A DNA stretch of 64,000 bases from Methanobacterium_D oryzae (GTDB lineage: Archaea > Methanobacteriota > Methanobacteria > Methanobacteriales > Methanobacteriaceae). Both the position numbers and the translations under genes were made by a program. The stretch's first letter is position 1. Every line of letters starts with the position of its first letter. Positions 46,096-54,390 of the stretch are shown here, piece by piece. Below the pieces are notes generated by a model. The model worked only from the letters and a program-made list of their open reading frames with translations, ran no database searches and was not told where the DNA came from. Location of the stretch: NCBI RefSeq assembly GCF_050433505.1, contig NZ_JBNPXC010000001.1, forward strand, positions 310,001-374,000, read 5' to 3'.

Positions 46096-47157
46096 ATGAT
46101 CAGTGTTATAGGTATAGGACCTTCCCGTGAAGATATGAGTATAAGGGCTCTAAATGCAATTAAAGCAGCAGAAGTTATAATTGCTTATAAAGCGTATATT
46201 AAGCCAATAGAAGATCTGCTTGAAGGAAAAGAAATAATTAAAAAGGGAATGGGCGATGAAATAGAAAGGGCAGAAATAGCCATACAAAAATCAAAGGAAG
46301 GTCAGAAAGTTGCAATTATAAGTTCAGGAGACCCTGGAGTATTTGGAATGGGAAATGTAGTTTTCCAGCTAATTGGAAAATACAGCGACACCGAGGTAGA
46401 AATCATCCCAGGAATAACAGCAGCAACATTTGCAGCCTCCAAGCTCGGAGCACCACTCCACGATTTTGCAGTAATTAGTCTAAGTGATATTTTAACTCCC
46501 ATCTCTGAAATAAAACGTAAAGTTGAATCTGCATCAAAAGGAGACTTTGTAATAGCCATCTATAACCCTTTAAGTAAAACAAGGAAAGAGCCATTTGAGG
46601 TGGCTTATAAAATCTTAATGGAAAATAAAAAACCTTCAACTCCTGTGGGAATTGTAAGAAGCCATGAAGAGGGAGTTAGCGCTATAGTAACAACCCTTGA
46701 TAAAATAAGGGATCATGAAATAAACATGTCCACAACAATAATCATTGGAAATTCCATGACATACATTCAGGATGGATATATGGTAACTCCAAGAGGTTAT
46801 GTAGTTCGCTCGGATATACATCCACTCTCAAGAGAATTCTACGAACGTTTTTTAGAAGGTGAAGTGGTTGAAGGACCTAATTTTGAATGTGAATTCTATC
46901 CCTGCCATGAGGAAGGCGAGAACTGTACTTTCTGTTACTGTCCCTTCTACCCATGTGGAGACAGCTCTACTGGTGGCCACTGGATAAAAGATAAGGGTGT
47001 CTGGAGCTGCCAGAATTGCGACTGGATACATAAAGATAAAACAGTTCAATGCATACAGACCAAATTCCCTGAGATTGTTAAAGAAGTGGATGATCTTAAG
47101 AAAAGAAAGAAAGAGCTTCTTAAATTAAGAAGGGAATGCATAAAGGAAACAGAATAA
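46096..47157 (+). CDS. cbiH: Cobalt-precorrin-3 C17-methyltransferase CbiH with Cys-rich C-terminal domain
   Basis: 353 residues. The first 240 form the SAM tetrapyrrole methylase: MISVIGIGPSREDMSIRALN, VAIISSGDPGVFGMGNVVF (about 73), VEIIPGITAATFAASKLGAP (about 97) and VISLSDILTP. It contracts the ring to form the corrin skeleton. Residues about 255-315 hold a cysteine-rich block (CEFYPCH, CTFCYCPFYPCGD, WSCQNCDWIH), like the small Cys-rich domain of cobamide genes, probably metal-binding. A Lys/Arg-rich coiled tail ends the protein. Start ATG 46096 with GGTGAT upstream. Confidence 0.92.
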   Translation: MISVIGIGPSREDMSIRALNAIKAAEVIIAYKAYIKPIEDLLEGKEIIKKGMGDEIERAEIAIQKSKEGQKVAIISSGDPGVFGMGNVVFQLIGKYSDTEVEIIPGITAATFAASKLGAPLHDFAVISLSDILTPISEIKRKVESASKGDFVIAIYNPLSKTRKEPFEVAYKILMENKKPSTPVGIVRSHEEGVSAIVTTLDKIRDHEINMSTTIIIGNSMTYIQDGYMVTPRGYVVRSDIHPLSREFYERFLEGEVVEGPNFECEFYPCHEEGENCTFCYCPFYPCGDSSTGGHWIKDKGVWSCQNCDWIHKDKTVQCIQTKFPEIVKEVDDLKKRKKELLKLRRECIKETE

Positions 47158-47276
47158 GATAGCTTATTTTAAAATACTAACTCCTTTTTAATTTTATTTT
47201 TTTCATTTTTATCATCTAATATTCAACTCTCAAAAAAATAAATATTACTTTTTACAATATTATTAAGAGTGATAAG

Positions 47277-47624
47277 ATGATCAAAACAAAGAGGATCTAT
47301 GAACCATCAGATGAAGATGATGGATTTAGAATCCTTGTAGATAAATTATGGCCAAGGGGCGTTTCAAAAGAGAAAGCTAATATTAATTTATGGATGAAAG
47401 AAATTGCTCCTTCAGATGATCTTAGAAAATGGTTCTCACATGACCCTAAAAAATGGAATGAATTTAAAACACAATATAAGAAAGAATTGAATGGTAAAGG
47501 GGAATATTTTAACAAAATAAAAGATATTGAAAAGAAAAATAAAGTTATAACGATTGTATACTCTGCAAAAGATAAAGAACATAATAATGCAGTTGTTTTA
47601 GAAGATATTCTGAAGTTTATGTAA
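47277..47624 (+). CDS. DUF488 (YeaO-like) family protein
   Basis: 115 residues with the family signature KRIYEPSDEDDGFRILVDKL, WPRGVSKEKANINLWMKEIA and LRKWFSHDPKKWNEFKTQYK. The C-terminal part has VITIVYSAKDKEHNNAVVL. Function in the family is not settled. The stop lies 62 bases before the next gene on the same strand. Confidence 0.85.
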   Translation: MIKTKRIYEPSDEDDGFRILVDKLWPRGVSKEKANINLWMKEIAPSDDLRKWFSHDPKKWNEFKTQYKKELNGKGEYFNKIKDIEKKNKVITIVYSAKDKEHNNAVVLEDILKFM

Positions 47625-47686
47625 TTAATTTGCAATTTAGATTTTTTAAATTCTATTTTAATGCTTTTAATGGATTAGGTGATATT

Positions 47687-48325
47687 ATGGTAGAAAAAAT
47701 ATTGTTAACAAATTTGAAAAGTAAGGATAATATTCAAAAAGCAATATCAACGGCTAAACCAGATAAAATGATAATTATATCAACAAGAAAGGCTAAATTC
47801 AGTGAATTTGAAGTTAAAACAGAATATTTAAAGGTAAAAAATCAATTTGAAAGTATAATACATAAAATAAACCCTATTTTAACCGCTGAGGAGGATATAT
47901 CAATTATCGTTAAACCAGATAGCATTGGTACTTATATTCTATGGCTTGCTCAAATCCATTCTCTAAATCCAGCGTATATTGTAAGTCATGGAGAAATACA
48001 GCAGATTCCTATAATTCCAACAGGTAAATTGGGTGATAAGCAAAGTGATATTTTGAAACTCGCGGATTGTCATGGATTTATAGATCCAAAATCCATTAAC
48101 AAAGAGTATGGAATATCTGAAGAGGAAGCTAAAGGATATTTAGAGGAATTTTCAAAAATGGGAATTTTAAAGTTCCTTGAAAAAAGAGAATTTGAAGTTG
48201 GAGATATGAAAGAACATCCTTATTATGATACAGACCTTCTAGAGAAGGGAAAAGAAATAGAAGATTTCTATGTAATGACTGAGCTTGGAAGGTTGCTTTT
48301 ATATGTGGATTTAACAAAAGAATAG
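47687..48325 (+). CDS. Sensor-like Rossmann/wHTH protein, unknown function
   Basis: 212 residues from ATG 47687, chosen because GGTGATATT precedes it. The N-terminal half (KILLTNLKSKDNIQKAISTA, KPDKMIIISTRKAKFSEFEV) is a Rossmann-like fold, and IYILWLAQIHSLNPAYIVSH-type strands follow. The C-terminal half has a winged-helix-like block (YGISEEEAKGYLEEFSKMGI, LKFLEKREFEVGD). The plan resembles CARF-like/DUF6293 regulators and the two paralogous genes at 56.7-58.1 kb. No CRISPR genes are visible. Regulator role is inference. Confidence 0.5.
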   Translation: MVEKILLTNLKSKDNIQKAISTAKPDKMIIISTRKAKFSEFEVKTEYLKVKNQFESIIHKINPILTAEEDISIIVKPDSIGTYILWLAQIHSLNPAYIVSHGEIQQIPIIPTGKLGDKQSDILKLADCHGFIDPKSINKEYGISEEEAKGYLEEFSKMGILKFLEKREFEVGDMKEHPYYDTDLLEKGKEIEDFYVMTELGRLLLYVDLTKE

Positions 48326-48406
48326 GTTTCAAATAGAAAATCATATTTCAATATTAGATTTCTAATTCATAACATATCAAAATGAAAATTTTGATAAGTA
48401 TAAAAA

Positions 48407-49276
48407 TTAAATGTTAATTTTTATAACTCCATCAAACACGAGTACGGCATCTCCTTCCATAAAAGCCCCAAGAACATTATCTTTTTCATAAACTTCAATT
48501 CTTAGATCTCCACCTGGAAGATGAACTAAAACATTATTATCAAGCTTTCCAAGTTTAAACCCAGATAATACACATGAAGTAGCTCCAGTACCACAGGCAT
48601 ATGTGAAACCTGCACCTCTTTCCCATGTGGTCATATTTATTTCATTTTTGCTCAAGATTTTAACAAAATGAACATTTATTCTTTCGGGGAAAGCTTCATG
48701 ATTTTCAATAGCGGGTCCAACTTCATTTAATGGCACAGTATCAATGTTATCAGTGAAAATCACTGCGTGAGGGTTTCCAACGCTTATAGTGGTCATTCTG
48801 TAAGGTGTTCCTTTTACCATTAATTCCAGGTCTAAAAATTCTTCATTTTCGCTTATCATGGGAATTTCAGATGTTTTAAAGGTTGATTTGCCCATGTCTA
48901 CTTTTGATGATGCTACTTCGCCATTTTTAATAGTCATATTGACTATTTTGGTTCCCCCAAATGTTTCGACATTGAGTTTTTCTTTCTCTAGTATTCCTTT
49001 ATCATAAACGAATTTTGAGAAGCATCTTATTCCGTTTCCACACATTTCTGCTTCAGAACCATCGGAATTAAAGATTCTAAATCTTATATCTTCAGTTTCA
49101 GATGGGCAGATAAATATTACTCCATCTGCTCCAATTGAAAAACCGCGCCTGCACAGTTCTGCTGAAACTTCATTCTTCTTTGATTCTGGAATTATTTCCT
49201 CTTCTGTTTCATCAATTACAACGTAGTCGTTTCCAAGTCCGTGCATCTTTGAAAACTGAATTTCTTTTAAAGTCAT
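48407..49276 (-). CDS. dapF: Diaminopimelate epimerase
   Basis: Interconverts LL- and meso-diaminopimelate in lysine synthesis. 289 residues. The two catalytic cysteines are in AEMCGNGIRCFSKFV (about 80) and YACGTGATSCVLSG (about 225); FSKMHGLGNDYVVID starts the protein. It follows lysA by 18 bases on the same strand, so the two should be co-transcribed. Pseudomurein contains lysine rather than DAP, so the product goes to lysine. Confidence 0.97.
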   Translation of the reverse strand: MTLKEIQFSKMHGLGNDYVVIDETEEEIIPESKKNEVSAELCRRGFSIGADGVIFICPSETEDIRFRIFNSDGSEAEMCGNGIRCFSKFVYDKGILEKEKLNVETFGGTKIVNMTIKNGEVASSKVDMGKSTFKTSEIPMISENEEFLDLELMVKGTPYRMTTISVGNPHAVIFTDNIDTVPLNEVGPAIENHEAFPERINVHFVKILSKNEINMTTWERGAGFTYACGTGATSCVLSGFKLGKLDNNVLVHLPGGDLRIEVYEKDNVLGAFMEGDAVLVFDGVIKINI

Positions 49277-49294
49277 TTATTTATCCTCTTAATT

Positions 49295-50584
49295 CTATTT
49301 TTTTAGTAATCTTACAGGCACATTTTGGTTTGTAAGAACATCGGCAAAGGTTCCTCTTTCCCTTACAATTTCACTTTCACCGTCATTTACAAGAATTTCC
49401 ATAGTTTTCGGGCGTGAATTGTACTCAGATGACATTGAAAATGCATATGCTCCGGCATTAAAGATTGCTAAAGTATCTCCTTCTTCAATTTCTGGCATCG
49501 GGCGGTCTCTTGCAAAAAGATCTCCAGATTCACATATATTTCCAGCAATATCAATTTTCTGTGTATTTTCTGCAGCTGGTTTATTTGCAACTACAATGTG
49601 GTGGTATGATCCATACATCGAAGGTCTTAAGAGGGTATTAAAACCAGTGTCAACACCGGCGAATTTCCTATAACTCTGTTTTATGGTGTTAACTTTTGTT
49701 AGGAGTACTGAAGCATCTCCAACGATGTATCTGCCTGGTTCAATGAACATTGTAGGGTTTCCCATGTTATATTCATTTAATTTATCTTTAAATAAGCCAA
49801 CAATTTCTTTAGAAAATGTTTTTAAGTCTAATTTCTTTTCATCTGGAGTGTAGGGTATTCCTAAGCCACCTCCAAAGTCAATGAATTCAAATTTAACTCC
49901 TGCTTCATCTTTTACTCTTCCTGCAACATCCATGAGGGTTTCAACAGCAAGCATAAATGGTTCAGGGTCCAATATTCCAGAACCTATGTGAGTGTGGATA
50001 CCAATAGGTGCAAATCCAAGGTCCTGGGCCAATTTATAGACATCAGCAGCTTCTTCTTCCATCACACCAAACTTGGAGAGATCTCCACCAGTTATACAGT
50101 GCTCATGATGTCCAGCACCTACTTTTGGGTTTACTCTGAATGATATTTTAACTTCTTCTGGATCTGTGAGCTTTGAAAGTCTTTTAAGAGCTGAAATTGA
50201 ATCTAAGTTGATAATGACACCAGAATCTACTGCAAATTTAAGTTCTTCATCTGTGGCATTATTTCCAGTAAAAAGAACCCTTTCGGATTCAAAACCTGCA
50301 AGAAGTGCTGTATAAATCTCTCCGGGAGATACTGCATCAATGCTACTACCTTCCTGTTCTAATATTCTCATTACTGAGAGATTTGTGTTAGCTTTACAGG
50401 CGTAGAATATTTTAAATTTATCATATTGGCTTGAAAATGCTTCATAAACTCTTCTATAGTTATCTCTTATTTTCATTTCATCTATTACATAAAGGGGAGT
50501 GTTATATTGTTCTGTAAGTTCTATTGCATCTGCTCCACCGATGCTCAAATTTCCTTTTTCATTAGTTTTAATATCAAAATCCAT
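49295..50584 (-). CDS. lysA: Diaminopimelate decarboxylase
   Basis: Last step of lysine synthesis: decarboxylates meso-DAP with PLP. 429 residues from ATG 50584. PLP lysine in KIFYACKANTNLSVMRIL (about 60), THIGSGILDPEPFM (about 200), FIDFGGGLGIPYTPDEK (about 237), EPGRYIVGDASVLLTKV (about 285) and NAGAYAFSMSSEYNSRP (about 380). GGAGG lies 7 bases upstream and is part of the structured leader shared with ilvC. Confidence 0.97.
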   Translation of the reverse strand: MDFDIKTNEKGNLSIGGADAIELTEQYNTPLYVIDEMKIRDNYRRVYEAFSSQYDKFKIFYACKANTNLSVMRILEQEGSSIDAVSPGEIYTALLAGFESERVLFTGNNATDEELKFAVDSGVIINLDSISALKRLSKLTDPEEVKISFRVNPKVGAGHHEHCITGGDLSKFGVMEEEAADVYKLAQDLGFAPIGIHTHIGSGILDPEPFMLAVETLMDVAGRVKDEAGVKFEFIDFGGGLGIPYTPDEKKLDLKTFSKEIVGLFKDKLNEYNMGNPTMFIEPGRYIVGDASVLLTKVNTIKQSYRKFAGVDTGFNTLLRPSMYGSYHHIVVANKPAAENTQKIDIAGNICESGDLFARDRPMPEIEEGDTLAIFNAGAYAFSMSSEYNSRPKTMEILVNDGESEIVRERGTFADVLTNQNVPVRLLKK

Positions 50585-50589
50585 CAAAT

Positions 50590-50699
50590 TCCTCCAAAAA
50601 TCTTGATTTTTTGGGGTCCGAAAAATCCCTCAAAATTCTTTGAATTTTGGGGCCACAAACACGAAGTGTTTGTCAGCTTTGATTTTCCTCAACTTCCAA
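50590..50699 (-). promoter_or_regulatory. Structured leader of lysA, shared with ilvC but with extra apical hairpins
   Basis: In the sense of lysA the order is GGAAGTTGAGGAAAATC, an insert of 53 bases, GATTTTTCGGACCCC, then AAAAATC-AA-GATTTTT leading into TGGAGG, the Shine-Dalgarno. The insert carries two hairpins: ACAAACAC-TTC-GTGTTTGT (50655-50673) and CAAAATTC-AAA-GAATTTTG (50631-50649). The last hairpin (50594-50614) can mask the first GG of the SD. A TATA-like AAATAAATTTTATG lies just upstream (50715-50730), so the element should be at the 5' end of the transcript. The ilvC copy lacks the insert. Confidence 0.5.
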
Positions 50700-50850
50700 G
50701 TGAAAAAAAGTTGACATAAAATTTATTTTCTTTCTCATATAAAAAAATTTACATTATTACATTAAAAATTGGAAAAATAATTTAAATCAACAATTTTCTG
50801 GATGATATTTATGACAAATACCTCTAAAATAAAAAAATAGTTAAAAACAG

Positions 50851-52026
50851 TTAAGAAAGCTTCTGTAAAATAGTCTCTAAAACACATGTTACAGTATCTA
50901 TCTGTCCTTTTTCTATATTGAGTGGTGGTAAGAACCGTAAAACCGTATCAGCGGTACAATTTATAAGAACGCCCTGTTCTCTTGCTTCATTTGCAATTTC
51001 GCCGCAGTTAATGCTCAATTCCATTCCAAGCATCATTCCAAAACCACGGACTTCTTCAACTATTCCATAAAGTTTTGCCTGCTCTTCAAGCTTATATTTC
51101 AAGTACCCACCATTTTCTTTGGCTTTTATTAACATGTTTTCATCAATTATGGCCGTTATAGATGCTATTGCCGCAGCACAGGCAAGTGGGTTTCCTCCAA
51201 ATGTAGCAGCATGGTTTCCAGGTTCAAATGCGTTTCCAACTTCTTCACTTGCAAGAACTCCTCCAATAGGGAATCCTCCGCCAAGAGCTTTGGCAACAGT
51301 TGTGATATCTGGAGTTACATTGAATGTTTGAGATGCAAACATTTCTCCTGTTCGTCCAAATCCAGTTTGAACTTCATCAAATATGAGTAGAACATCGTTT
51401 TCATTACAGAGTTTTTTAAGTTCTTTTAGGTATCCTTCTGGAGGTACTATTACTCCACCTTCTCCTTGAATTGGCTCAACAAGAACTGCTGCAGTATTAT
51501 CATTAATATTATCAGCTACTGCCTGGATATCTCCATAGTTTACGTGTTTGAATCCTTCTGGTAATGGTTCAAATCCTTTTTTATATTTGTGCTGGCCTGT
51601 AGCTGTAATCATGGCAAGTGTTCGACCGTGGAATGAATTTTCCATGGCAATTATTTCTCCTTTACCAGTAAATTTCCGAGCGAGCTTAATAGCACCTTCA
51701 TTTGCCTCTGCACCACTGTTGCAGAAGAATGATTTATCATGTGGAGAAACTTCAGCCAGTAATTTAGCAAGTTCAACCTGTGACTCTGTGTAATATAAAT
51801 TTGAGCAATGTAACATCTTTTTAGATTGATTACATATTGCTTCAACTACTTTTGGATGTGAATGTCCTACATTATTTACAGCAATCCCTGCAAAACAATC
51901 AATATAGGTTTTGCCTTCAACATCAGTAACTAAAGCCCCTTTTCCTTCTTTTAAAGCTAATGGTTGCCGGCTATACGTTTGCATTACGTATTTTTTATCT
52001 AAATCTATAATTTCCTGTGTATTCAT
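50851..52026 (-). CDS. argD: Acetylornithine/N-acyl-diamine aminotransferase
   Basis: PLP enzyme of fold type I (class III aminotransferase) of arginine synthesis; related enzymes also serve the DAP branch of lysine synthesis. 391 residues. LLIFDEVQTGFGRTGEMFAS (about 215), PLP lysine in TTVAKALGGGFPIGGVLAS (about 245) and AATFGGNPLACAAAIAS (about 275). ATG 52026 is chosen with AGGTGATT upstream; the longer reading from 52047 contains that site. It lies upstream of lysA-dapF, separated by the lysA leader. Confidence 0.94.
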   Translation of the reverse strand: MNTQEIIDLDKKYVMQTYSRQPLALKEGKGALVTDVEGKTYIDCFAGIAVNNVGHSHPKVVEAICNQSKKMLHCSNLYYTESQVELAKLLAEVSPHDKSFFCNSGAEANEGAIKLARKFTGKGEIIAMENSFHGRTLAMITATGQHKYKKGFEPLPEGFKHVNYGDIQAVADNINDNTAAVLVEPIQGEGGVIVPPEGYLKELKKLCNENDVLLIFDEVQTGFGRTGEMFASQTFNVTPDITTVAKALGGGFPIGGVLASEEVGNAFEPGNHAATFGGNPLACAAAIASITAIIDENMLIKAKENGGYLKYKLEEQAKLYGIVEEVRGFGMMLGMELSINCGEIANEAREQGVLINCTADTVLRFLPPLNIEKGQIDTVTCVLETILQKLS

Positions 52027-52236
52027 TTTAATCACCTTAATAAACACTAAAAAATGAATTTAATTCATATTTAGAATATTAAATTTAAAATTTACTACTC
52101 TATAATTTGTTTTTCCACCTTAAAAACATACTCTGGAAAATTAAATATTTTAAAAAGTTTAAATGTATTATGAGTAATAGAGAGAGATACAATTTGAAAT
52201 TCGAAATATTATTTTAAACAATTTAATGGTGAAAAT

Positions 52237-52662
52237 ATGAAAAAAGCAATAATTGAAACAGATAAAGGTAACATTGAACTTGTCTTATTTGATAAAGAAG
52301 CCCCAAATACAGTGGCTAATTTTGAAAAACTTGCAAAAGAAGGATTTTACGATGGATTAACCTTCCATAGAGTCATCCCAAACTTTGTAATCCAAGGAGG
52401 ATGTCCAAAAGGTAATGGAACAGGTGGGCCAGGCTACACAATAAAATGTGAAATAAACCCACACAAACATGGAAATGGGGCACTCTCAATGGCTCATGCA
52501 GGTAAAGATACAGGCGGAAGTCAGTTCTTTATAACCCATTCACCACAACCACACCTTGACGGAGTACACACTGTTTTTGGTAAAGTTGTAAAAGGAATGG
52601 ATGTTGTAAACAAGATTCAACCAAATGATGTAATGAATAAAGTTACCGTCTTCGACGAATAA
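52237..52662 (+). CDS. Peptidyl-prolyl cis-trans isomerase, cyclophilin type
   Basis: 141 residues, single-domain cytoplasmic cyclophilin. Active-site blocks: FHRVIPNFVIQGGCPKGNG (about 48) with the catalytic arginine, GALSMAHAGKDTGGSQFFI (about 84) and HLDGVHTVFGKVVKGMDVV (about 108). GGTGAA lies just before the ATG. Convergent with the GAF gene. Confidence 0.95.
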   Translation: MKKAIIETDKGNIELVLFDKEAPNTVANFEKLAKEGFYDGLTFHRVIPNFVIQGGCPKGNGTGGPGYTIKCEINPHKHGNGALSMAHAGKDTGGSQFFITHSPQPHLDGVHTVFGKVVKGMDVVNKIQPNDVMNKVTVFDE

Positions 52663-52682
52663 CTTAATTCTTACTTTTTAAT

Positions 52683-53237
52683 TTATTTTAATAAGAACTT
52701 TTTAAGAACAATTGAGTAAATTTCAGCTAATTTATTAACTATTTCTAAACAATAATCACTATAATCTTCTTTTGGATTTGCAAGAGCTATTTGACCTATT
52801 ATTTGATCTTCATATTTAACTGGAACTGAAAGAAACTGATCTACAGGCTCATGCCCATTTGGAATGCCATGAGCAGCTGGATGAGAACTTATATCATGAA
52901 CATAAAATGATTCTCCAGTGTCCAATGAATATCCTAAAAGTCCTCCATAGGTGCCATCTTTTCTAACTGGAAATCTGGCTTCACCTATTTTCTCATACGC
53001 ATCACATTCTGGTGTCATTTTGGTAAATGAAATCCCTACACTGTCTTTATTTTGTGGATCAACATATGCTACGTAACAATATTTACTGCCTGTTAATTCC
53101 ATTGCTTCTTGAAGTATAAAATCTGAAATTTCCTTAAAAGGAGAAGTAGAAATCATATCTAAAATTTGATTTTTAGTTTTAATTAACTCTTTTTTGGAAA
53201 AATTAATATTATCATTAATTTCAGTTCTTCTAATCAT
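52683..53237 (-). CDS. GAF-domain protein
   Basis: 184 residues. A short helix (KKELIKTKNQILDMIS) precedes one GAF domain: SDFILQEAMELTGSKYCYVA, IGEARFPVRKDGTYGGLLGY, and VDQFLSVPVKYEDQIIGQI. The wording closely parallels the GAF domain of the histidine kinase at 60-61.7 kb (ELTGSKxxY, PxGHxxxxxxxxVP), so both may sense the same kind of signal. There is no kinase or output domain. The next gene on the strand starts about 40 bases upstream. Confidence 0.8.
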   Translation of the reverse strand: MIRRTEINDNINFSKKELIKTKNQILDMISTSPFKEISDFILQEAMELTGSKYCYVAYVDPQNKDSVGISFTKMTPECDAYEKIGEARFPVRKDGTYGGLLGYSLDTGESFYVHDISSHPAAHGIPNGHEPVDQFLSVPVKYEDQIIGQIALANPKEDYSDYCLEIVNKLAEIYSIVLKKFLLK

Positions 53238-53279
53238 TGTAATGGATCCATATGGCCTTTTTTGTCTAATTTACCTAAG

Positions 53280-53906
53280 TTATATTTTTAAAGCTGAATA
53301 TAATGTATCATCTTTACCTATGATTTTAATTACTTTACCTGCTAAATATTCAAGTGGAATTTCAAGCCCATTATCTGCCCGAATATATCTACATCTTTCT
53401 TTTTGGTACTGGTTTTTAATTTTTATGATCTTAAATGGGATTTGTCCTGTTAATTTAGCTCTTGAAAACCAGTAAATTGATACTGGGCAAATTTGAGGCC
53501 ATAAAACCAGATCGCCCTCTTTAACTGATTTTGGATTTTCTTTAATAAATAGTAGATCACCTTTAAATGCGAAAGGATCTATATCTTCTTTTAATTTTAA
53601 AATAACAGTTTTGTCATAATTAATTGCCTGATTATGCTTTTTAATGATTTTTGATAGGTATTTAAGGGTTATAGCATCTATTTCTTCGCTGGAAATATTT
53701 CTTGAAACTAAATGATCGCGAATTCCTGTTTCAAAGGCGCTGGTAAGTCTTCTCCAGGCATCAACTTCCCTACAATTGGTTTTATTACTTGTAGAACGCA
53801 TTGGACATTTCCAGCAATATTTATTTTCTAAAATTTTCATAACCCTTCCATGAAAATCCTTAGAAATTTCGCTAAATTCATATAATGTATCTGAGAGTTC
53901 CCCCAT
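53280..53906 (-). CDS. Unknown protein with N-terminal Cys cluster and S26-like beta domain
   Basis: 208 residues. Near residue 30, CWKCP and a third cysteine (NKTNCREVDAW) suggest a metal or Fe-S site. The C-terminal half (DPFAFKGDLLFIKENPKSV, GDLVLWPQICPVSIYWFS, IPFKIIKIKN, LEYLAGKVIKIIG) has the beta pattern of LexA/signal-peptidase S24/S26 folds, but no Ser-Lys dyad is evident. It shares the strand with the GAF gene and is divergent from the RsbW-like ATPase gene. I do not recognise a named family. Confidence 0.55.
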   Translation of the reverse strand: MGELSDTLYEFSEISKDFHGRVMKILENKYCWKCPMRSTSNKTNCREVDAWRRLTSAFETGIRDHLVSRNISSEEIDAITLKYLSKIIKKHNQAINYDKTVILKLKEDIDPFAFKGDLLFIKENPKSVKEGDLVLWPQICPVSIYWFSRAKLTGQIPFKIIKIKNQYQKERCRYIRADNGLEIPLEYLAGKVIKIIGKDDTLYSALKI

Positions 53907-53976
53907 AAAATCACTTCAGTTAAATATATGATATTAAAAATAGATTATTGTTTTTAATCTTAATCTTTAAAGTGAT

Positions 53977-54372
53977 ATGATGAATGGACATGTTGGACTG
54001 GAAGTAAGGGGCAATATTGAAAATTTATCAAGGGTATCTAATTTTATAGGAAATTCAATGCTTAAATTCGGATTAAATGACTATGAACAATTTCAGATCC
54101 AAATAGCTGTAGATGAAGCAATTACCAACATAATTAAACATGGGAATCTTGGAGAAAAAAATAAAATTCAAGTAAAATGTCAAAAAAGAGAAAATGAAAT
54201 TAAAATAGTAATTGAAGATAAGGGAAAACCATTTGACCCAACTAAAGCCGAACAGAAATCTTTATCTAATTCAGAGAAAATGAGGGTTTATTTTACTAAA
54301 AAGAATATGAATGAATCTAGATACGAGTTTAAAGATGGAAAGAACGTTTTAACTTTGATTAAACGCATATAA
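53977..54372 (+). CDS. RsbW/SpoIIAB-like ATP-binding regulator
   Basis: 131 residues, a HATPase_c_2 domain alone. N box: IQIAVDEAITNIIKHGNL (about 44-62); G1 box: IVIEDKGKPFDPTKAEQ (about 88). In bacteria such kinases bind or phosphorylate anti-sigma antagonists; archaea lack sigma factors, so the partner here must differ, possibly the neighbouring GAF protein. Start MM at 53977 after GTGAT. Confidence 0.8.
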   Translation: MMNGHVGLEVRGNIENLSRVSNFIGNSMLKFGLNDYEQFQIQIAVDEAITNIIKHGNLGEKNKIQVKCQKRENEIKIVIEDKGKPFDPTKAEQKSLSNSEKMRVYFTKKNMNESRYEFKDGKNVLTLIKRI

Positions 54373-54390
54373 ATCTTGTAAAAGATTTTT

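Noticed and set aside
50690..50706. AACTTCCAAGTGAAAA upstream of lysA resembles an origin box
   Set aside because: It differs from TTTCAAGTGTAAA at several positions, stands alone, and is part of the leader element.
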